Assembly (NCBI RefSeq): GCF_008632955.1
Contig: NZ_CP043959.1
Span: 6,696,001 to 6,760,000 of the forward strand
From: Streptomyces tendae
Lineage (GTDB): Bacteria; Actinomycetota; Actinomycetes; Streptomycetales; Streptomycetaceae
Reading direction: 5' to 3'
DNA length: 64,000 bases
Shown: piece after piece, positions 26,592 to 35,600 of the stretch
Numbering within the stretch: the first letter of the stretch is position 1
Layout: the number at the start of each line of letters is the position of its first letter
Made by a program: the position numbers and the translations under genes
The notes under the pieces: generated by a model
The model's database searches: none
What the model was told of the DNA's origin: nothing
Seen by the model: only the letters and a program-made list of their open reading frames with translations

Positions 26592-26684
26592 CGGGACCCG
26601 CACACAGGGTGAGTTCGACCAGGGGGCTCCTGCTCCTGTACAGTCCTTCTCGCAGCGCAACGCAAGAAAAGCGCCGCGAAACCT

Positions 26685-26759
26685 GGTCCTGTGGAGCAGT
26701 TTGGAGTGCTCGCCACCCTGTCAAGGTGGAGGCCGCGGGTTCAAATCCCGTCAGGACCG
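26685..26759 (+). tRNA. tRNA-Asp (GTC), copy 2
   Basis: 75 nt, base-for-base identical to the copy at 22344-22418, same orientation, about 90 bp after hrpA. Confidence 0.94.
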
Positions 26760-26764
26760 CTTGA

Positions 26765-26802
26765 CCGAAGGCCCGTCCCCCGCGAGGGGGGCGGGCCTTC
26801 GG
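26765..26802 (+). terminator. Terminator after tRNA-Asp copy 2
   Basis: Inverted repeat with CCGAAGGCCCG and CGGGCCTTCGG outer arms and a C/G-run inner stem around GCGA, 5 nt after the tRNA. Confidence 0.85.
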
Positions 26803-26980
26803 CGTGCGTGGCTCCCTTCGTCAGCCCGTGTGGCCGCGGCACGGGGCCCGTCGGCGGGCGCACCCGGGCACGAGGGCGCGGAACCCGCGCCGCGGGCCCC
26901 TGTGCCGTCTTGACGGGCCCCGTATCCCTCGGTAGTTCAGGAACAAGGGCACGAGTCCACGGGGGTCCCGGAGGTGGCGT

Positions 26981-27199
26981 ATGGCGGCATCGACCAGGCA
27001 CGAGACGCGAGCACTGCTCCGCGCGCACCTCGCGGCCGCCTCGTCGTACCGGCATCTCACCCGCCACTGCCCGATCTGCCACCGTCTGCAGCGCCTGGCG
27101 ATGGACTCCGCAGCCGGCGACCACGCCGAGTCCTTGGAGGCCGCGGAGGCCGCCGAAGGGCCGCGGGAACAACCGGCCGTCAACACACGTTCCGTCTAG
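26981..27199 (+). CDS. DUF6274-family small protein
   Basis: 72 aa, ATG 26981 with GGAGG 6 nt upstream. The conserved block LLRAHLAAASSYRHLTRHCPICHRLQRLAM carries a CPxCH motif that could bind zinc. The acidic C-terminus varies. I recall this small protein next to bldC in many Streptomyces genomes. Function is unknown. It is convergent with bldC, with the bldC terminator in between. Confidence 0.75.
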   Translation: MAASTRHETRALLRAHLAAASSYRHLTRHCPICHRLQRLAMDSAAGDHAESLEAAEAAEGPREQPAVNTRSV

Positions 27200-27449
27200 C
27201 GCATATGCCGTCGGCTCAACAACCCGACTGGTATGTGACGGGTGTCACCGTATGAATTTTGACAAGGGTGGAACTTACGCCCCACCTACAACAGGTCTAT
27301 TTAATATGTGCAATTGCACTACCTTGAGGGCTCCGCGCCGGTCGCCTCACGGGTGACCCACAGCGACCCACAGGCGCCCCAGAGTCCGACAAGCCCGCGC
27401 ACAGCGCGCCGTTGGAGCCGCTCAGGCCCGCGAGCGGACCCACAGCAGC
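27200..27449. other. Intergenic AT-rich patch between DUF6274 and the bldC terminator
   Basis: No gene. Bases ~27205-27320 are unusually AT-rich for this genome (for example tatttaatatgtgcaattgc) and include a TTGACA at 27258-27263. I see no matching -10 at the right distance, so I do not call a promoter. Confidence 0.45.
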
Positions 27450-27493
27450 GCACAAAAAAGATCGCGCTGGACCCGGCGGAGTCCAGCGCGATC
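27450..27493 (-). terminator. bldC rho-independent terminator
   Basis: Perfect 13-bp arms (GATCGCGCTGGAC / GTCCAGCGCGATC, 27460-27472 and 27481-27493). On the minus strand they are followed by a run of six T residues, which is rare and strong for Streptomyces. Confidence 0.9.
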
Positions 27494-27642
27494 GACGACG
27501 CACCCGTTGTTCAGTTGCCTGAGAAGCTCTGATTCGGTTGGGCGAAGGGCCTGTTGGGGCAGTCCCCGCGTCGCTTGGAGCTAGTGTTCCCGGGCATCGG
27601 GGCCGGTGGGGGACCAGCCGGTTCTGCCCGGTTCATGCAGGT

Positions 27643-27849
27643 TCAGGCCTCGCTGCGCTGCTGCGGAATGCCCGCGAGCAGTGCGCGGACCTCGGCTTCG
27701 CGGTAGCGGCGGTGCCCGCCGAGCGTGCGGATCGACGTGAGCTTGCCGGCCTTCGCCCAGCGCGTGACCGTCTTCGGGTCGACGCGGAACATGGTGGCAA
27801 CCTCAGCGGGGGTCAGCAGCGGCTCGGCATCAGGGGTGCGAGCGGTCAT
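27643..27849 (-). CDS. bldC: Developmental regulator BldC (MerR-like DNA-binding protein)
   Basis: 68 aa, ATG 27849 with GAGGAGG upstream. It is a single winged-HTH domain of MerR type (LLTPAEVATMFRVDPKTVTR, then IRTLGGHRRYREAEVRALL) without effector or dimerisation domain. BldC binds direct repeats cooperatively and controls entry into development and secondary metabolism. Length and sequence are typical. It has a long upstream region (27850-28389) and a strong terminator. Confidence 0.95.
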   Translation of the reverse strand: MTARTPDAEPLLTPAEVATMFRVDPKTVTRWAKAGKLTSIRTLGGHRRYREAEVRALLAGIPQQRSEA

Positions 27850-28389
27850 GAGCGGCCTCCTCGGGAGAACCGAACCTTCTCGGTTCTTTCCTCTAAATTC
27901 TGCACCTTGACCCGCGTTGCCCGAAATGGCGGACGCGAGTCGAGTCGGTTATAGGACGAACGGCTTGTCCTCGGCACTACAACTACACCATCTGTCCAGC
28001 CACGTCGGCCAAACCGATGGAATTGCCCTCCCAGGTGTTCATCAGCCGCGGAAGCCGATGGACCATGCCATAGCGGACAGTCACGCCCTTGTGACGATCA
28101 GTCACAGCAGCGTGCAGGAGTCACCGGACCCCCCAAAGCGTGCAATGCTGAGATTCCGCCCATAGTGGAGCACAGCAGGACGGAGGAGTCCTCCCCGGAC
28201 TCCTTGTCCTATTTTGGCATGAGGAGGGGCAAGGGACGCAAGGGCCCCGTACGTGCGGTCCGTCACGCTTGACACGCTTGAGACAAACGCCCGGAACGGT
28301 TGCTACGTCCGTTGTCGCGTCCGGATTGACGCGACTTCACACACCTCAGGTGCGAAGACAAAACCCCAAGAAGAGCGTTTGGTCAAACG
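27850..28389. promoter_or_regulatory. Long bldC upstream region
   Basis: 540 bp upstream of bldC without a gene. It should contain the bldC promoter and a leader. A near-palindrome TGTGACGATCAGTCACA lies at 28091-28107. It resembles a Crp site but with a 7-nt rather than a 6-nt spacer, so the binding protein is uncertain. Codon-like periodicity is absent. Confidence 0.45.
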
Positions 28390-29232
28390 TCAGTTCGCCG
28401 AGCGCAAGTCGCGCACGGCGCGCCAGCGCTTCACGAGGCGCCCGTAGGCCTCCCCCGCGCCCTCCTCGTCACCGCGCCGCAGCGCCGCGATCCCCTCGCC
28501 GACGTCGGCCGCCGAGTGGTCGTCCTCCAGGGCGCCGGCCGGCAGCGCGTGCACCAGTCCCCCGTAGTCCAGCTCGACCAGCGAGCGCGGGTGGAACTCC
28601 TCCAGCCAGCGGCCGACGTCCACCAGGCCGTCGATCAGCAGGCTCTCGTCCACGGCGTCCCGCAGCGCCCGCAGTCCGCGGGCCACCCGCCGCCGCGCCT
28701 GGACCATGGGGGTCCGGTAGCGCAGCACCGGGTCCTCCCCGGCGGAGCCCTTCCCGTACTCGCGCTCGTCGTCGTCAAACAGCACGAACCAGTTGATCGG
28801 CACCTGCCAGGTGGAGGTGCGGATCCACGGCCGCGCATCGGGGTGCTCGGCCAGCCAGCGCTCGTAGTCCCGGGTGGCCTGGTGCCGTACGACCGGGGGC
28901 AGCAGGGCGTCCAGGACGGGCAGGGGGTATTCCTCCGCGAGGCCGCCCAGCGCCTGCCAGCCGCGCAGCCGGGTGCGCCACGGGCAGACGCAGACCACGC
29001 CGTCCGTCTCCAGGACGAAGGCGTCGTCGCTCTCGTGCACCGGCACCGCGACCGGTGGGGTGGGCGCCAGGTCGGCCAGCGACCGGCGCAGTTCCTCCTG
29101 GTAGGAGGGGCGGTCGGGGCGGCGCGCGTAGCGCGCCCAGTGCCCGCGCTCCGGCTCCGGGAAGGCGGCCAGCGGTTCGTACACGCGCAGGTAGGCCGCG
29201 TAGGGGACGATCACCGAGGACACCTTGGGCAC
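28390..29232 (-). CDS. Conserved hypothetical protein next to valine dehydrogenase
   Basis: 280 aa from GTG 29232 (GGGAGGGAGC just upstream); the longer open frame to 29367 lacks a ribosome site. The sequence is soluble and rich in Trp and charged residues (EPLAAFPEPERGHWARY; CVCPWRTRLRGWQALGG; INWFVLFDDDEREYG). I see no signal peptide, membrane segment or known catalytic motif. It reads like a family conserved only in Streptomyces and relatives. It is divergent from vdh and upstream of bldC on the same strand. I do not recognise a function. Confidence 0.75.
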   Translation of the reverse strand: MPKVSSVIVPYAAYLRVYEPLAAFPEPERGHWARYARRPDRPSYQEELRRSLADLAPTPPVAVPVHESDDAFVLETDGVVCVCPWRTRLRGWQALGGLAEEYPLPVLDALLPPVVRHQATRDYERWLAEHPDARPWIRTSTWQVPINWFVLFDDDEREYGKGSAGEDPVLRYRTPMVQARRRVARGLRALRDAVDESLLIDGLVDVGRWLEEFHPRSLVELDYGGLVHALPAGALEDDHSAADVGEGIAALRRGDEEGAGEAYGRLVKRWRAVRDLRSAN

Positions 29233-29452
29233 GCTCTGCTCCCTCCCCCGCGGACCGCTGCGAAAACCTGCCCGGCCCCCGCCCGGACGGGTGGGAAACC
29301 CCGGCAAATCGTCGCACGCGGTACTCCGGACGGAGGTGATCCGGGACACAGTGCCGCCGTCGGGCACGCGAGGATCTACTCTCGTGCCACAGCCCCCGCC
29401 ACCCGTACGGGAGCCCGTCCCACCCGCCGCTACTTACTCAGGAGTCACCACC

Positions 29453-30541
29453 GTGACCGACGTATCTGACGGCGTCCTGCACACCCTGTTCCGTTCGGAC
29501 CAGGGCGGTCATGAGCAAGTCGTGCTCTGCCAGGACCGTGCCAGTGGCCTCAAGGCCGTGATCGCCATCCACTCCACCGCTCTGGGCCCCGCCCTGGGCG
29601 GTACGCGCTTCTACCCGTACGCCTCCGAGGAGGAGGCCGTCGCCGACGCGCTGAACCTCGCGCGCGGGATGTCGTACAAGAACGCCATGGCCGGTCTCGA
29701 CCACGGCGGCGGCAAGGCCGTGATCATCGGCGACCCGGAGCGGATCAAGACCGAGGAGCTGCTGCTGGCCTACGGCCGGTTCGTCGCCTCCCTCGGCGGG
29801 CGCTACGTCACCGCCTGCGACGTCGGCACGTACGTCGCCGACATGGACGTCGTGGCCCGGGAGTGCCGCTGGACCACCGGCCGCTCCCCCGAGAACGGCG
29901 GCGCGGGCGACTCCTCGGTGCTCACCTCCTACGGCGTCTACCAGGGCATGCGGGCCGCCGCCCAGCATCTGTGGGGCGACCCCTCGCTGCGCGACCGCAA
30001 GGTCGGCATCGCGGGCGTGGGCAAGGTCGGTCACCACCTGGTGGAGCACCTGCGGGCCGAGGGCGCCGAGGTCGTGATCACCGACGTGCGCGAGGACGCC
30101 GTACGCCGGATCCTCGACCGGCATCCGCAGGGCGTGTCGGCCGTGGCCGACACCGAAGCGCTGATCCGCACCGCGGGCCTGGACGTCTACGCCCCGTGCG
30201 CGCTCGGCGGCGCCCTGAACGACGAGACCGTGCCGGTGCTGACCGCCAAGGTGGTCTGCGGCGCGGCCAACAACCAGCTCGCCCACCCGGGTGTGGAGAA
30301 GGACCTCGCCGACCGCGGGATCCTCTACGCGCCCGACTACGTGGTGAACGCCGGCGGTGTGATCCAGGTGGCCGACGAGCTGAACGGCTTCGACTTCGAC
30401 CGGTGCAAGGCGAAGGCGTCGAAGATCTTCGACACCACGCTCGCCATATTCGCACGTGCGAAGGAGGACGGTATTCCGCCGGCCGCCGCGGCCGACCGGA
30501 TCGCCGAGCAGCGGATGGCGGAGGCGCGTCCGTCGCTGTGA
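29453..30541 (+). CDS. vdh: Valine (branched-chain amino acid) dehydrogenase
   Basis: 362 aa, GTG 29453 with AGGAG 8 nt upstream. It deaminates L-valine, leucine and isoleucine to 2-oxo acids with NAD+, feeding branched fatty-acid and polyketide precursors. N-terminal Glu/Leu/Phe/Val dehydrogenase domain with ALGGTRFYPY and the catalytic-lysine motif GLDHGGGKAVI (near residue 80); Rossmann domain with GVGKVGHHL (near residue 190); NAQVVNAGGVIQ-like C-terminal block (YVVNAGGVIQVADE). Length equals the known Streptomyces enzymes. It is monocistronic, with a terminator following. Confidence 0.93.
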   Translation: MTDVSDGVLHTLFRSDQGGHEQVVLCQDRASGLKAVIAIHSTALGPALGGTRFYPYASEEEAVADALNLARGMSYKNAMAGLDHGGGKAVIIGDPERIKTEELLLAYGRFVASLGGRYVTACDVGTYVADMDVVARECRWTTGRSPENGGAGDSSVLTSYGVYQGMRAAAQHLWGDPSLRDRKVGIAGVGKVGHHLVEHLRAEGAEVVITDVREDAVRRILDRHPQGVSAVADTEALIRTAGLDVYAPCALGGALNDETVPVLTAKVVCGAANNQLAHPGVEKDLADRGILYAPDYVVNAGGVIQVADELNGFDFDRCKAKASKIFDTTLAIFARAKEDGIPPAAAADRIAEQRMAEARPSL

Positions 30542-30550
30542 TTCCGTGCG

Positions 30551-30573
30551 GGGCGCCCCCGATCGGGGCGCCT
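30551..30573 (+). terminator. vdh terminator
   Basis: Short GC hairpin GGCGCCCC..GGGGCGCC followed by TT, 10 nt after the vdh stop. Confidence 0.7.
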
Positions 30574-30859
30574 TCGCACACATGAGCGGTACCCGTCGGC
30601 GGGCACTTCGAGAGAACTCTCACTTCTCCCGGCGGGTCGACCGTCGATAAGTGGTTAAAATCGCCGTTGACCAGCGAGGACGGGGCGCCTCGAAGGCCCT
30701 GGGCACGGGCACGTCATGCGGGCGACGTACCGTATGGGCGCGGGCTCAGGTACCGTGGGAGCCCTACAGACCGGTCTCTCCACGGAGAGCCCGTTCTGGA
30801 CCATGAACGCGTGTCAAGACTCTGGGGCCGTCGAGCCCCGTCGTTGAGGGGGTCGAGCC

Positions 30860-31108
30860 ATGGGGCGCGGCCGGGCCAAGGCCAAGCAGACGAAGGTCGC
30901 CCGCCAGCTGAAGTACAACAGCGGTGGGACTGACCTCTCACGCCTGGCCGAGGAGCTGGGTGCATCGCCTTCGAATCAGCCACCGAACGGTGAGCGTTTC
31001 GAGGACGATGAGCAAGACGACGACCTGTACGCACGGTACGCCGACCTCTATGAGGACGACGACGAGGACGAGGACGGCCCGTCCTCTCAACGACGTCGCG
31101 GCGCCTGA
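30860..31108 (+). CDS. DUF3073-family small protein
   Basis: 82 aa, ATG 30860. The N-terminus MGRGRAKAKQTKVARQLKYN is the basic DUF3073 signature. The C-terminal half is very acidic (EDDEQDDDLYARYADLYEDD, EDED), giving a strongly bipolar protein that could bind nucleic acid or act as a chaperone-like tail. Conserved in actinobacteria, function unknown. It is convergent with purM; two hairpins separate them. The 286-bp upstream gap has a 14-bp palindrome CTCTCC-AC-GGAGAG at 30776-30789. Confidence 0.9.
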   Translation: MGRGRAKAKQTKVARQLKYNSGGTDLSRLAEELGASPSNQPPNGERFEDDEQDDDLYARYADLYEDDDEDEDGPSSQRRRGA

Positions 31109-31171
31109 CCTTGCGTGGTGCATGAGCCCGGTCGGTGACTCCGGTCACCCACCGGGTTCAGTGCTGCCCGG

Positions 31172-31222
31172 ACCGGCCTCGCGGGCCGGTGCGCTGCCCG
31201 CACGTTCCTCGCGCGGGCAGCG
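31172..31222. terminator. Double hairpin between DUF3073 and purM
   Basis: ACCGGCC/GGCCGGT (31172-31190) and CGCTGCCCGC/GCGGGCAGCG (31192-31222) are two adjacent perfect stems between convergent genes, able to stop both transcripts. Confidence 0.75.
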
Positions 31223-31231
31223 TCCCGGAGC

Positions 31232-32299
31232 TCAGTTCGCGTAGTCACCGACAAGAGCGGCACCCGTGGTGTGGTCACCGCGCTCGGTGATCTCGCCGGC
31301 CACCCAGGCGTCCACGCCGCGGTCGGCCAGCGTCGCCAGCGCCACGTCCACGGACTCCTGGGGCACGATCGCGATCATGCCGACGCCCATGTTCAGCGTC
31401 TTCTCCAGCTCCAACCGCTCGACCGAACCGGTCCGCCCGACCAGGTCGAACACCGGAGCGGGCGTCCAGGTGGAGCGGTCCACCGTGGCGTGCAGTCCGT
31501 CGGGGACGACACGCGCCAGGTTGGCCGCCAGCCCGCCGCCGGTGACGTGGCTGAACGCGTGCACCTCGGTGGTGCGGATCAGCGCCAGGCAGTCCAGCGA
31601 GTAGATCTTGGTGGGCTCCAGCAGCTCCTCGCCGAGGGTGCGGCCCAGCTCGTCGATCCGGGCGTCCAGGGCGAGGCCCGCCCGCTCCAGCAGCACGTGC
31701 CGGACGAGCGAGTAGCCGTTGGAGTGAAGCCCGGAGGACGCCATGGCGATCACCGCGTCACCCGTACGGATGCGATCCGCGCCGAGCAGCCGGTCGGCCT
31801 CCACCACGCCCGTACCGGCGCCGGCGACGTCGAAGTCGTCCGGACCCAGAAGGCCGGGGTGTTCGGCCGTCTCACCGCCGACCAGGGCGCAGCCGGCCAG
31901 GACACAGCCCTCCGCGATGCCCTTGACGATCGCGGCGACGCGCTCGGGGTGGACCTTGCCGACGCAGATGTAGTCGGTCATGAACAGCGGCTCGGCGCCG
32001 CACACCACGATGTCGTCCATGACCATCGCGACCAGGTCGTGGCCGATGGAGTCGTAGACGCCCATCTGCCGCGCGATGTCGACCTTGGTGCCGACGCCGT
32101 CCGTGGCGGAGGCGAGGAGCGGGCGCTCGTAGTTCTTCAGGGCGGAGGCGTCGAAGAGGCCGGCGAAGCCGCCGAGGCCGCCGAGGACCTCGGGGCGCTG
32201 CGTCTTCTTCACCCACTCCTTCATCAGCTCGACCGCGCGGTCGCCCGCTTCGATGTCGACGCCCGCCGCTGCGTAGCTGGCACCAGTGTTCTGGGACAT
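31232..32299 (-). CDS. purM: Phosphoribosylformylglycinamidine cyclo-ligase
   Basis: 355 aa. PurM closes the imidazole ring, making AIR from FGAM with ATP (step 5). N-terminal AIRS domain with ASATDGVGTKVDIA and HDLVAMVMDDIVVCGAEPLF; C-terminal domain with FSHVTGGGLAANLARVVP. ATG 32299; no good Shine-Dalgarno is visible, consistent with translation following purF, which ends 32 nt upstream. It is the second gene of a purF-purM operon. Confidence 0.96.
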   Translation of the reverse strand: MSQNTGASYAAAGVDIEAGDRAVELMKEWVKKTQRPEVLGGLGGFAGLFDASALKNYERPLLASATDGVGTKVDIARQMGVYDSIGHDLVAMVMDDIVVCGAEPLFMTDYICVGKVHPERVAAIVKGIAEGCVLAGCALVGGETAEHPGLLGPDDFDVAGAGTGVVEADRLLGADRIRTGDAVIAMASSGLHSNGYSLVRHVLLERAGLALDARIDELGRTLGEELLEPTKIYSLDCLALIRTTEVHAFSHVTGGGLAANLARVVPDGLHATVDRSTWTPAPVFDLVGRTGSVERLELEKTLNMGVGMIAIVPQESVDVALATLADRGVDAWVAGEITERGDHTTGAALVGDYAN

Positions 32300-32331
32300 G
32301 GCTGTGAGAGCTTTCGTGTCGTCCGTCAGGG

Positions 32332-33858
32332 TTACGGGCGGCGGATCGCGTCGACCGCGGCCGGGGCGGCGGTGCCCGCGGCGAGCTCGGTCTCCAACAG
32401 CTGCTTGCCGAGGAGCTCGGGGTCGGGCAGCTCCATCGGGTACTCGCCGTCGAAGCAGGCGCGGCACAGGTTGGGCTTGGCGATGGTGGTCGCCTCGATC
32501 ATGCCGTCGATGGAGATGTACGCCAGGGAGTCGGCGCCCAGCGAGGTGCCGATCTCTTCGATGGTCATCCCGTTGGCGATGAGCTCGGCGCGGGTGGCGA
32601 AGTCGATGCCGAAGAAGCAGGGCCACTTCACGGGCGGCGAGGAGATCCGGATGTGGACCTCGGCGGCGCCCGCCTCGCGGAGCATGCGCACCAGGGCGCG
32701 CTGGGTGTTGCCGCGGACGATCGAGTCGTCGACCACGACCAGGCGCTTGCCCTTGATGACTTCCTTGAGCGGGTTCAGCTTGAGGCGGATGCCGAGCTGC
32801 CGGATGGTCTGCGAGGGCTGGATGAACGTACGGCCGACGTACGCGTTCTTGACCAGGCCGGCGCCGAAGGGGATGCCGGAGGCCTCCGCGTAGCCGATCG
32901 CGGCCGGAGTACCGGACTCCGGGGTGGCTATGACCAGGTCGGCCTCGGCCGGGGCCTCCGCGGCGAGGCGACGGCCCATCTCGACGCGCGAGAGGTACAC
33001 GTTCCGGCCGGCGATGTCGGTGTCCGGGCGGGCCAGGTACACGTACTCGAAGACGCAGCCCTTGGGCTTTGCTTCCGCGAATCGCGACGTACGAAGGCCG
33101 TTCTCGTCGATGGCGACGAACTCGCCCGGCTCGATCTCGCGCACGTAGCTCGCGCCGCAGATGTCGAGGGCGGCGGACTCGGAGGCGACCACCCAGCCGC
33201 GCTCCAGCCGGCCGAGGACCAGCGGGCGGATGCCCTGCGGGTCACGGGCGGCGTAGAGGGTGTTCTCGTCCATGAAGACGAGGCTGAAGGCACCCCTGAC
33301 CTTGGGCAGGACCACATGGGCGGCCTGCTCCACGGTGACCGGCTCGCCGTCGGCGGCGCGCTGGCCGGCCAGCAGGGCGGTGATCAGGTCGGTGTCGTTG
33401 GTCGCGGCCACCTTGGGCGCGCGGCCGTTCTCCTTGGGGAGCTCGGCGACCATGTCGGCGAGCTGCGCCGTGTTGACCAGGTTGCCGTTGTGGCCGAGCG
33501 CGATCGATCCGTGCGCGGTGGCGCGGAACGTCGGCTGGGCGTTCTCCCACACGGAGGCACCGGTGGTCGAGTAGCGGGCGTGACCGACCGCGATGTGACC
33601 CTGGAGGGAGCCGAGGGAGGTTTCGTCGAAGACCTGGGACACCAGGCCCATGTCCTTGAAAACGAGGATCTGGGAGCCGTTGCTGACCGCGATACCCGCG
33701 GATTCCTGGCCCCGATGCTGGAGGGCGTAGAGCCCGAAGTACGTGAGCTTGGCGACCTCTTCACCCGGAGCCCAGACACCGAAGACGCCACAAGCGTCCT
33801 GGGGGCCCTTCTCGCCGGGGAGCAGGTCGTGGTTGAGTCGTCCGTCACCACGTGGCAC
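32332..33858 (-). CDS. purF: Amidophosphoribosyltransferase
   Basis: 508 aa from GTG 33858 (MPRGDGRLNHDLLPGEKGP). PurF makes phosphoribosylamine from PRPP and glutamine, the committed first step. The propeptide precedes the catalytic Cys of an Ntn glutaminase domain (ACGVFGVWAPGEE; Cys near residue 23). The C-terminal phosphoribosyltransferase domain has the PRPP loop VVVDDSIVRGNT, and the cysteines typical of the Fe-S-containing Bacillus-type enzyme are present (WPCFFGID; NLCRACFDGEYP). A GGAGG lies only 1 nt before the GTG, which is unusually close. Purine feedback regulation is expected. Confidence 0.95.
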   Translation of the reverse strand: MPRGDGRLNHDLLPGEKGPQDACGVFGVWAPGEEVAKLTYFGLYALQHRGQESAGIAVSNGSQILVFKDMGLVSQVFDETSLGSLQGHIAVGHARYSTTGASVWENAQPTFRATAHGSIALGHNGNLVNTAQLADMVAELPKENGRAPKVAATNDTDLITALLAGQRAADGEPVTVEQAAHVVLPKVRGAFSLVFMDENTLYAARDPQGIRPLVLGRLERGWVVASESAALDICGASYVREIEPGEFVAIDENGLRTSRFAEAKPKGCVFEYVYLARPDTDIAGRNVYLSRVEMGRRLAAEAPAEADLVIATPESGTPAAIGYAEASGIPFGAGLVKNAYVGRTFIQPSQTIRQLGIRLKLNPLKEVIKGKRLVVVDDSIVRGNTQRALVRMLREAGAAEVHIRISSPPVKWPCFFGIDFATRAELIANGMTIEEIGTSLGADSLAYISIDGMIEATTIAKPNLCRACFDGEYPMELPDPELLGKQLLETELAAGTAAPAAVDAIRRP

Positions 33859-33920
33859 GCCTCCGAGTGTAGGCGAGGTCGACCACTGGTCCGAATGCGG
33901 GATGCGGCCCCGGCGGTGGA

Positions 33921-34706
33921 TCAGCGGGCCGCGACGGCCCGTACTTCGGTGCCGTTTTCGCTGGTCAGCGTGAGGGTGTTGCCGTCGATGGCGTAGGCGG
34001 CGGTGCCGCTGAAGAGCTTCGTCAGGGCCTTCTCGGCGTCCATGAGTGAGTCTTCGCACATCATTCGGGTCAGGGACGGGGCGCCGAGGGTGATATGGCC
34101 GTCGCGCACGGTGGCGTCGGCGTTCACCTGGTTGCAGCCGAGGCTTCCGGAGACCGCGCCGCGCTCCTTGTCGAAGGTGAGGTGGGCGCGGCCGGCGACG
34201 GCCGGGGTGGTGACGGTCCACCGGATACCGTCCAGCGGGCTGTCCTCCGTCTCGCTGAGGCGCACGGTGTCGCCGGAACCGGTGGTCAGCGTCAGGCGGC
34301 CGTCGGAGGCGTCGGTCTTCAGCGCGCCGTCGCCAAGGGCGCGGGACACGGCGCTCTCCCCGGCCATGATCGCGTCGGAGCAGGCCCTGAGGGTGGTCTC
34401 GGGGTCGGTGAGCCGGATGCGGTCGCCGTCGGTCCGGACGCGGGCCTCGAACAGGTTGCAGCCGTAGCTGCCGGTGGCCCGGCCGTCCTCGCCGAGCGTG
34501 AGGTGCGCGCCGTCGGGGGCCCGGTGCGTTGTGCCGCCGACGGTCACGCTGTCGACGGTCCAGCGGACGCCGGTGACCGGCTGCTCCGCCTCGGCGGTGC
34601 CGCTGCCGGCCCCGGCCTGCTCGTTGCCGCAGGCCGCCGCGAGCGGGACGACGAGCACGGCGACGGCCGTGAGGGTCATGCGCTGGGTGTGCTTCTGTCG
34701 GTCCAT
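33921..34706 (-). CDS. META-domain lipoprotein (two HslJ-like domains)
   Basis: 261 aa. The signal peptide ends in a lipobox (VVPLAAACG, Cys near 26). It is followed by two META/HslJ domains (~45-145 and ~155-260), each with the W-T-V strand and Cys-containing core: VRWTVDSV .. GSYGCNLF .. LRACSD and IRWTVTTP .. GSLGCNQV .. RMMCED. META domains bind small hydrophobic molecules or stress ligands in other bacteria; here the role is unknown. It ends 62 bp before purF on the same strand, so read-through is possible. Confidence 0.85.
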   Translation of the reverse strand: MDRQKHTQRMTLTAVAVLVVPLAAACGNEQAGAGSGTAEAEQPVTGVRWTVDSVTVGGTTHRAPDGAHLTLGEDGRATGSYGCNLFEARVRTDGDRIRLTDPETTLRACSDAIMAGESAVSRALGDGALKTDASDGRLTLTTGSGDTVRLSETEDSPLDGIRWTVTTPAVAGRAHLTFDKERGAVSGSLGCNQVNADATVRDGHITLGAPSLTRMMCEDSLMDAEKALTKLFSGTAAYAIDGNTLTLTSENGTEVRAVAAR

Positions 34707-34793
34707 GCCGGTTCGACGGGAGGGCGGAGCGGGTGGTTCCCCTCCCGGGCGGGCCGGCCCGCGCCGTGGAGAAAGGATTCGGCCGTCCTCGGC

Positions 34794-35591
34794 TCAGCCG
34801 AGCAGCGGCAGGTACGGTCCGAGGTCCGCGCGCTCCCCGCCCGCACTCACCTCGGCGGTGGCCAGGGCGTCCGCCCAGCTGATCCGCCCGCCGGCCAGCC
34901 GGATCCAGGTGAGCGGGTCGGTCTCGACGACGTTCGGCGGGGTGCCCCGGGTGTGCCGGGGGCCCTCGACGCACTGCACCACCGCGAACGGCGGGACGCG
35001 CACCTCCGTGGAACCGCCGGGCGCCTTCGCGGCGAGCGTGTCGGCCAGCAGCCGGACGCAGGCGGCGAGGGCCTGCCGGTCGTAGGGGACGTCCAGGCCG
35101 GGGACGGCGGCGTTGAGGTCGTCGGTGTGAACGACGAGTTCCACGGTGCGGGTGACGACGTAGTCCGCGAGGGGCAGGGCGCCCGCACTGGTCGGGAGCA
35201 GCCTGGTCCCCGGGTGGGCGTCGAGGCGCGCGGTGAAGCGCCGCTCGACGTCCGCCAGGTAGGCGTCCGGGTCGGGGTGGGCGGCCGCGAGCCGGTGCGC
35301 GGTGGACGCGATGGTGCCGGCGTCGGCGGTGATCGCGGAGGGCCAGTCGAGCAGGTGCCCGTCCTGCCGTGCGGGTTCGGGCTCGTCGAGCAGCCGGTCC
35401 ACGGCCTGCAGCGCGGTGCCGATGTGGGCGACCAGTTCCCGGACGGTCCAGTCACCGAGCCGGGTGGGCCGGGCGAACTGCTCGGGGGTGAGGGCGCGGA
35501 CCGCCGACCGGACGTTCCCGAACTGTGCCAGGACGGCGGCGCGGGTCCTGGCGGGGTCGTAGGAGCGAGGGCGTTTCCTGGCCGGTGGCAT
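34794..35591 (-). CDS. Mycothiol-dependent maleylpyruvate isomerase-family protein (DinB/MDMPI fold)
   Basis: 265 aa, ATG 35591. The N-terminal four-helix MDMPI domain has LTPEQFARPTRLGDWTVREL and HIGTALQAVD (metal His). It has a C-terminal SCP2-like domain (~180-255). In this superfamily the metal centre uses mycothiol in isomerase or transferase reactions; many members act in resistance or in unknown detoxification. Later metal residues (VVTRTVELVVHTDDL) are present. Starts and ends are simple, with no overlap with neighbours. Confidence 0.8.
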   Translation of the reverse strand: MPPARKRPRSYDPARTRAAVLAQFGNVRSAVRALTPEQFARPTRLGDWTVRELVAHIGTALQAVDRLLDEPEPARQDGHLLDWPSAITADAGTIASTAHRLAAAHPDPDAYLADVERRFTARLDAHPGTRLLPTSAGALPLADYVVTRTVELVVHTDDLNAAVPGLDVPYDRQALAACVRLLADTLAAKAPGGSTEVRVPPFAVVQCVEGPRHTRGTPPNVVETDPLTWIRLAGGRISWADALATAEVSAGGERADLGPYLPLLG

Positions 35592-35600
35592 GGCGGAAGC

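Noticed and set aside
22410..26660. A 1416-codon open frame antisense to hrpA
   Set aside because: Arg/Leu/His-rich composition typical of the complement of a GC-rich gene; no ribosome site or domain; hrpA on the other strand has every family motif.
22234..26802. Integrated element at tRNA genes
   Set aside because: No integrase, excisionase or att-like partial tRNA. Both tRNA-Asp copies are complete, and the DNA between is core (hrpA).
28091..28107. Crp-binding site upstream of bldC
   Set aside because: TGTGA and TCACA are separated by 7 nt rather than 6; kept only as an unassigned palindrome.
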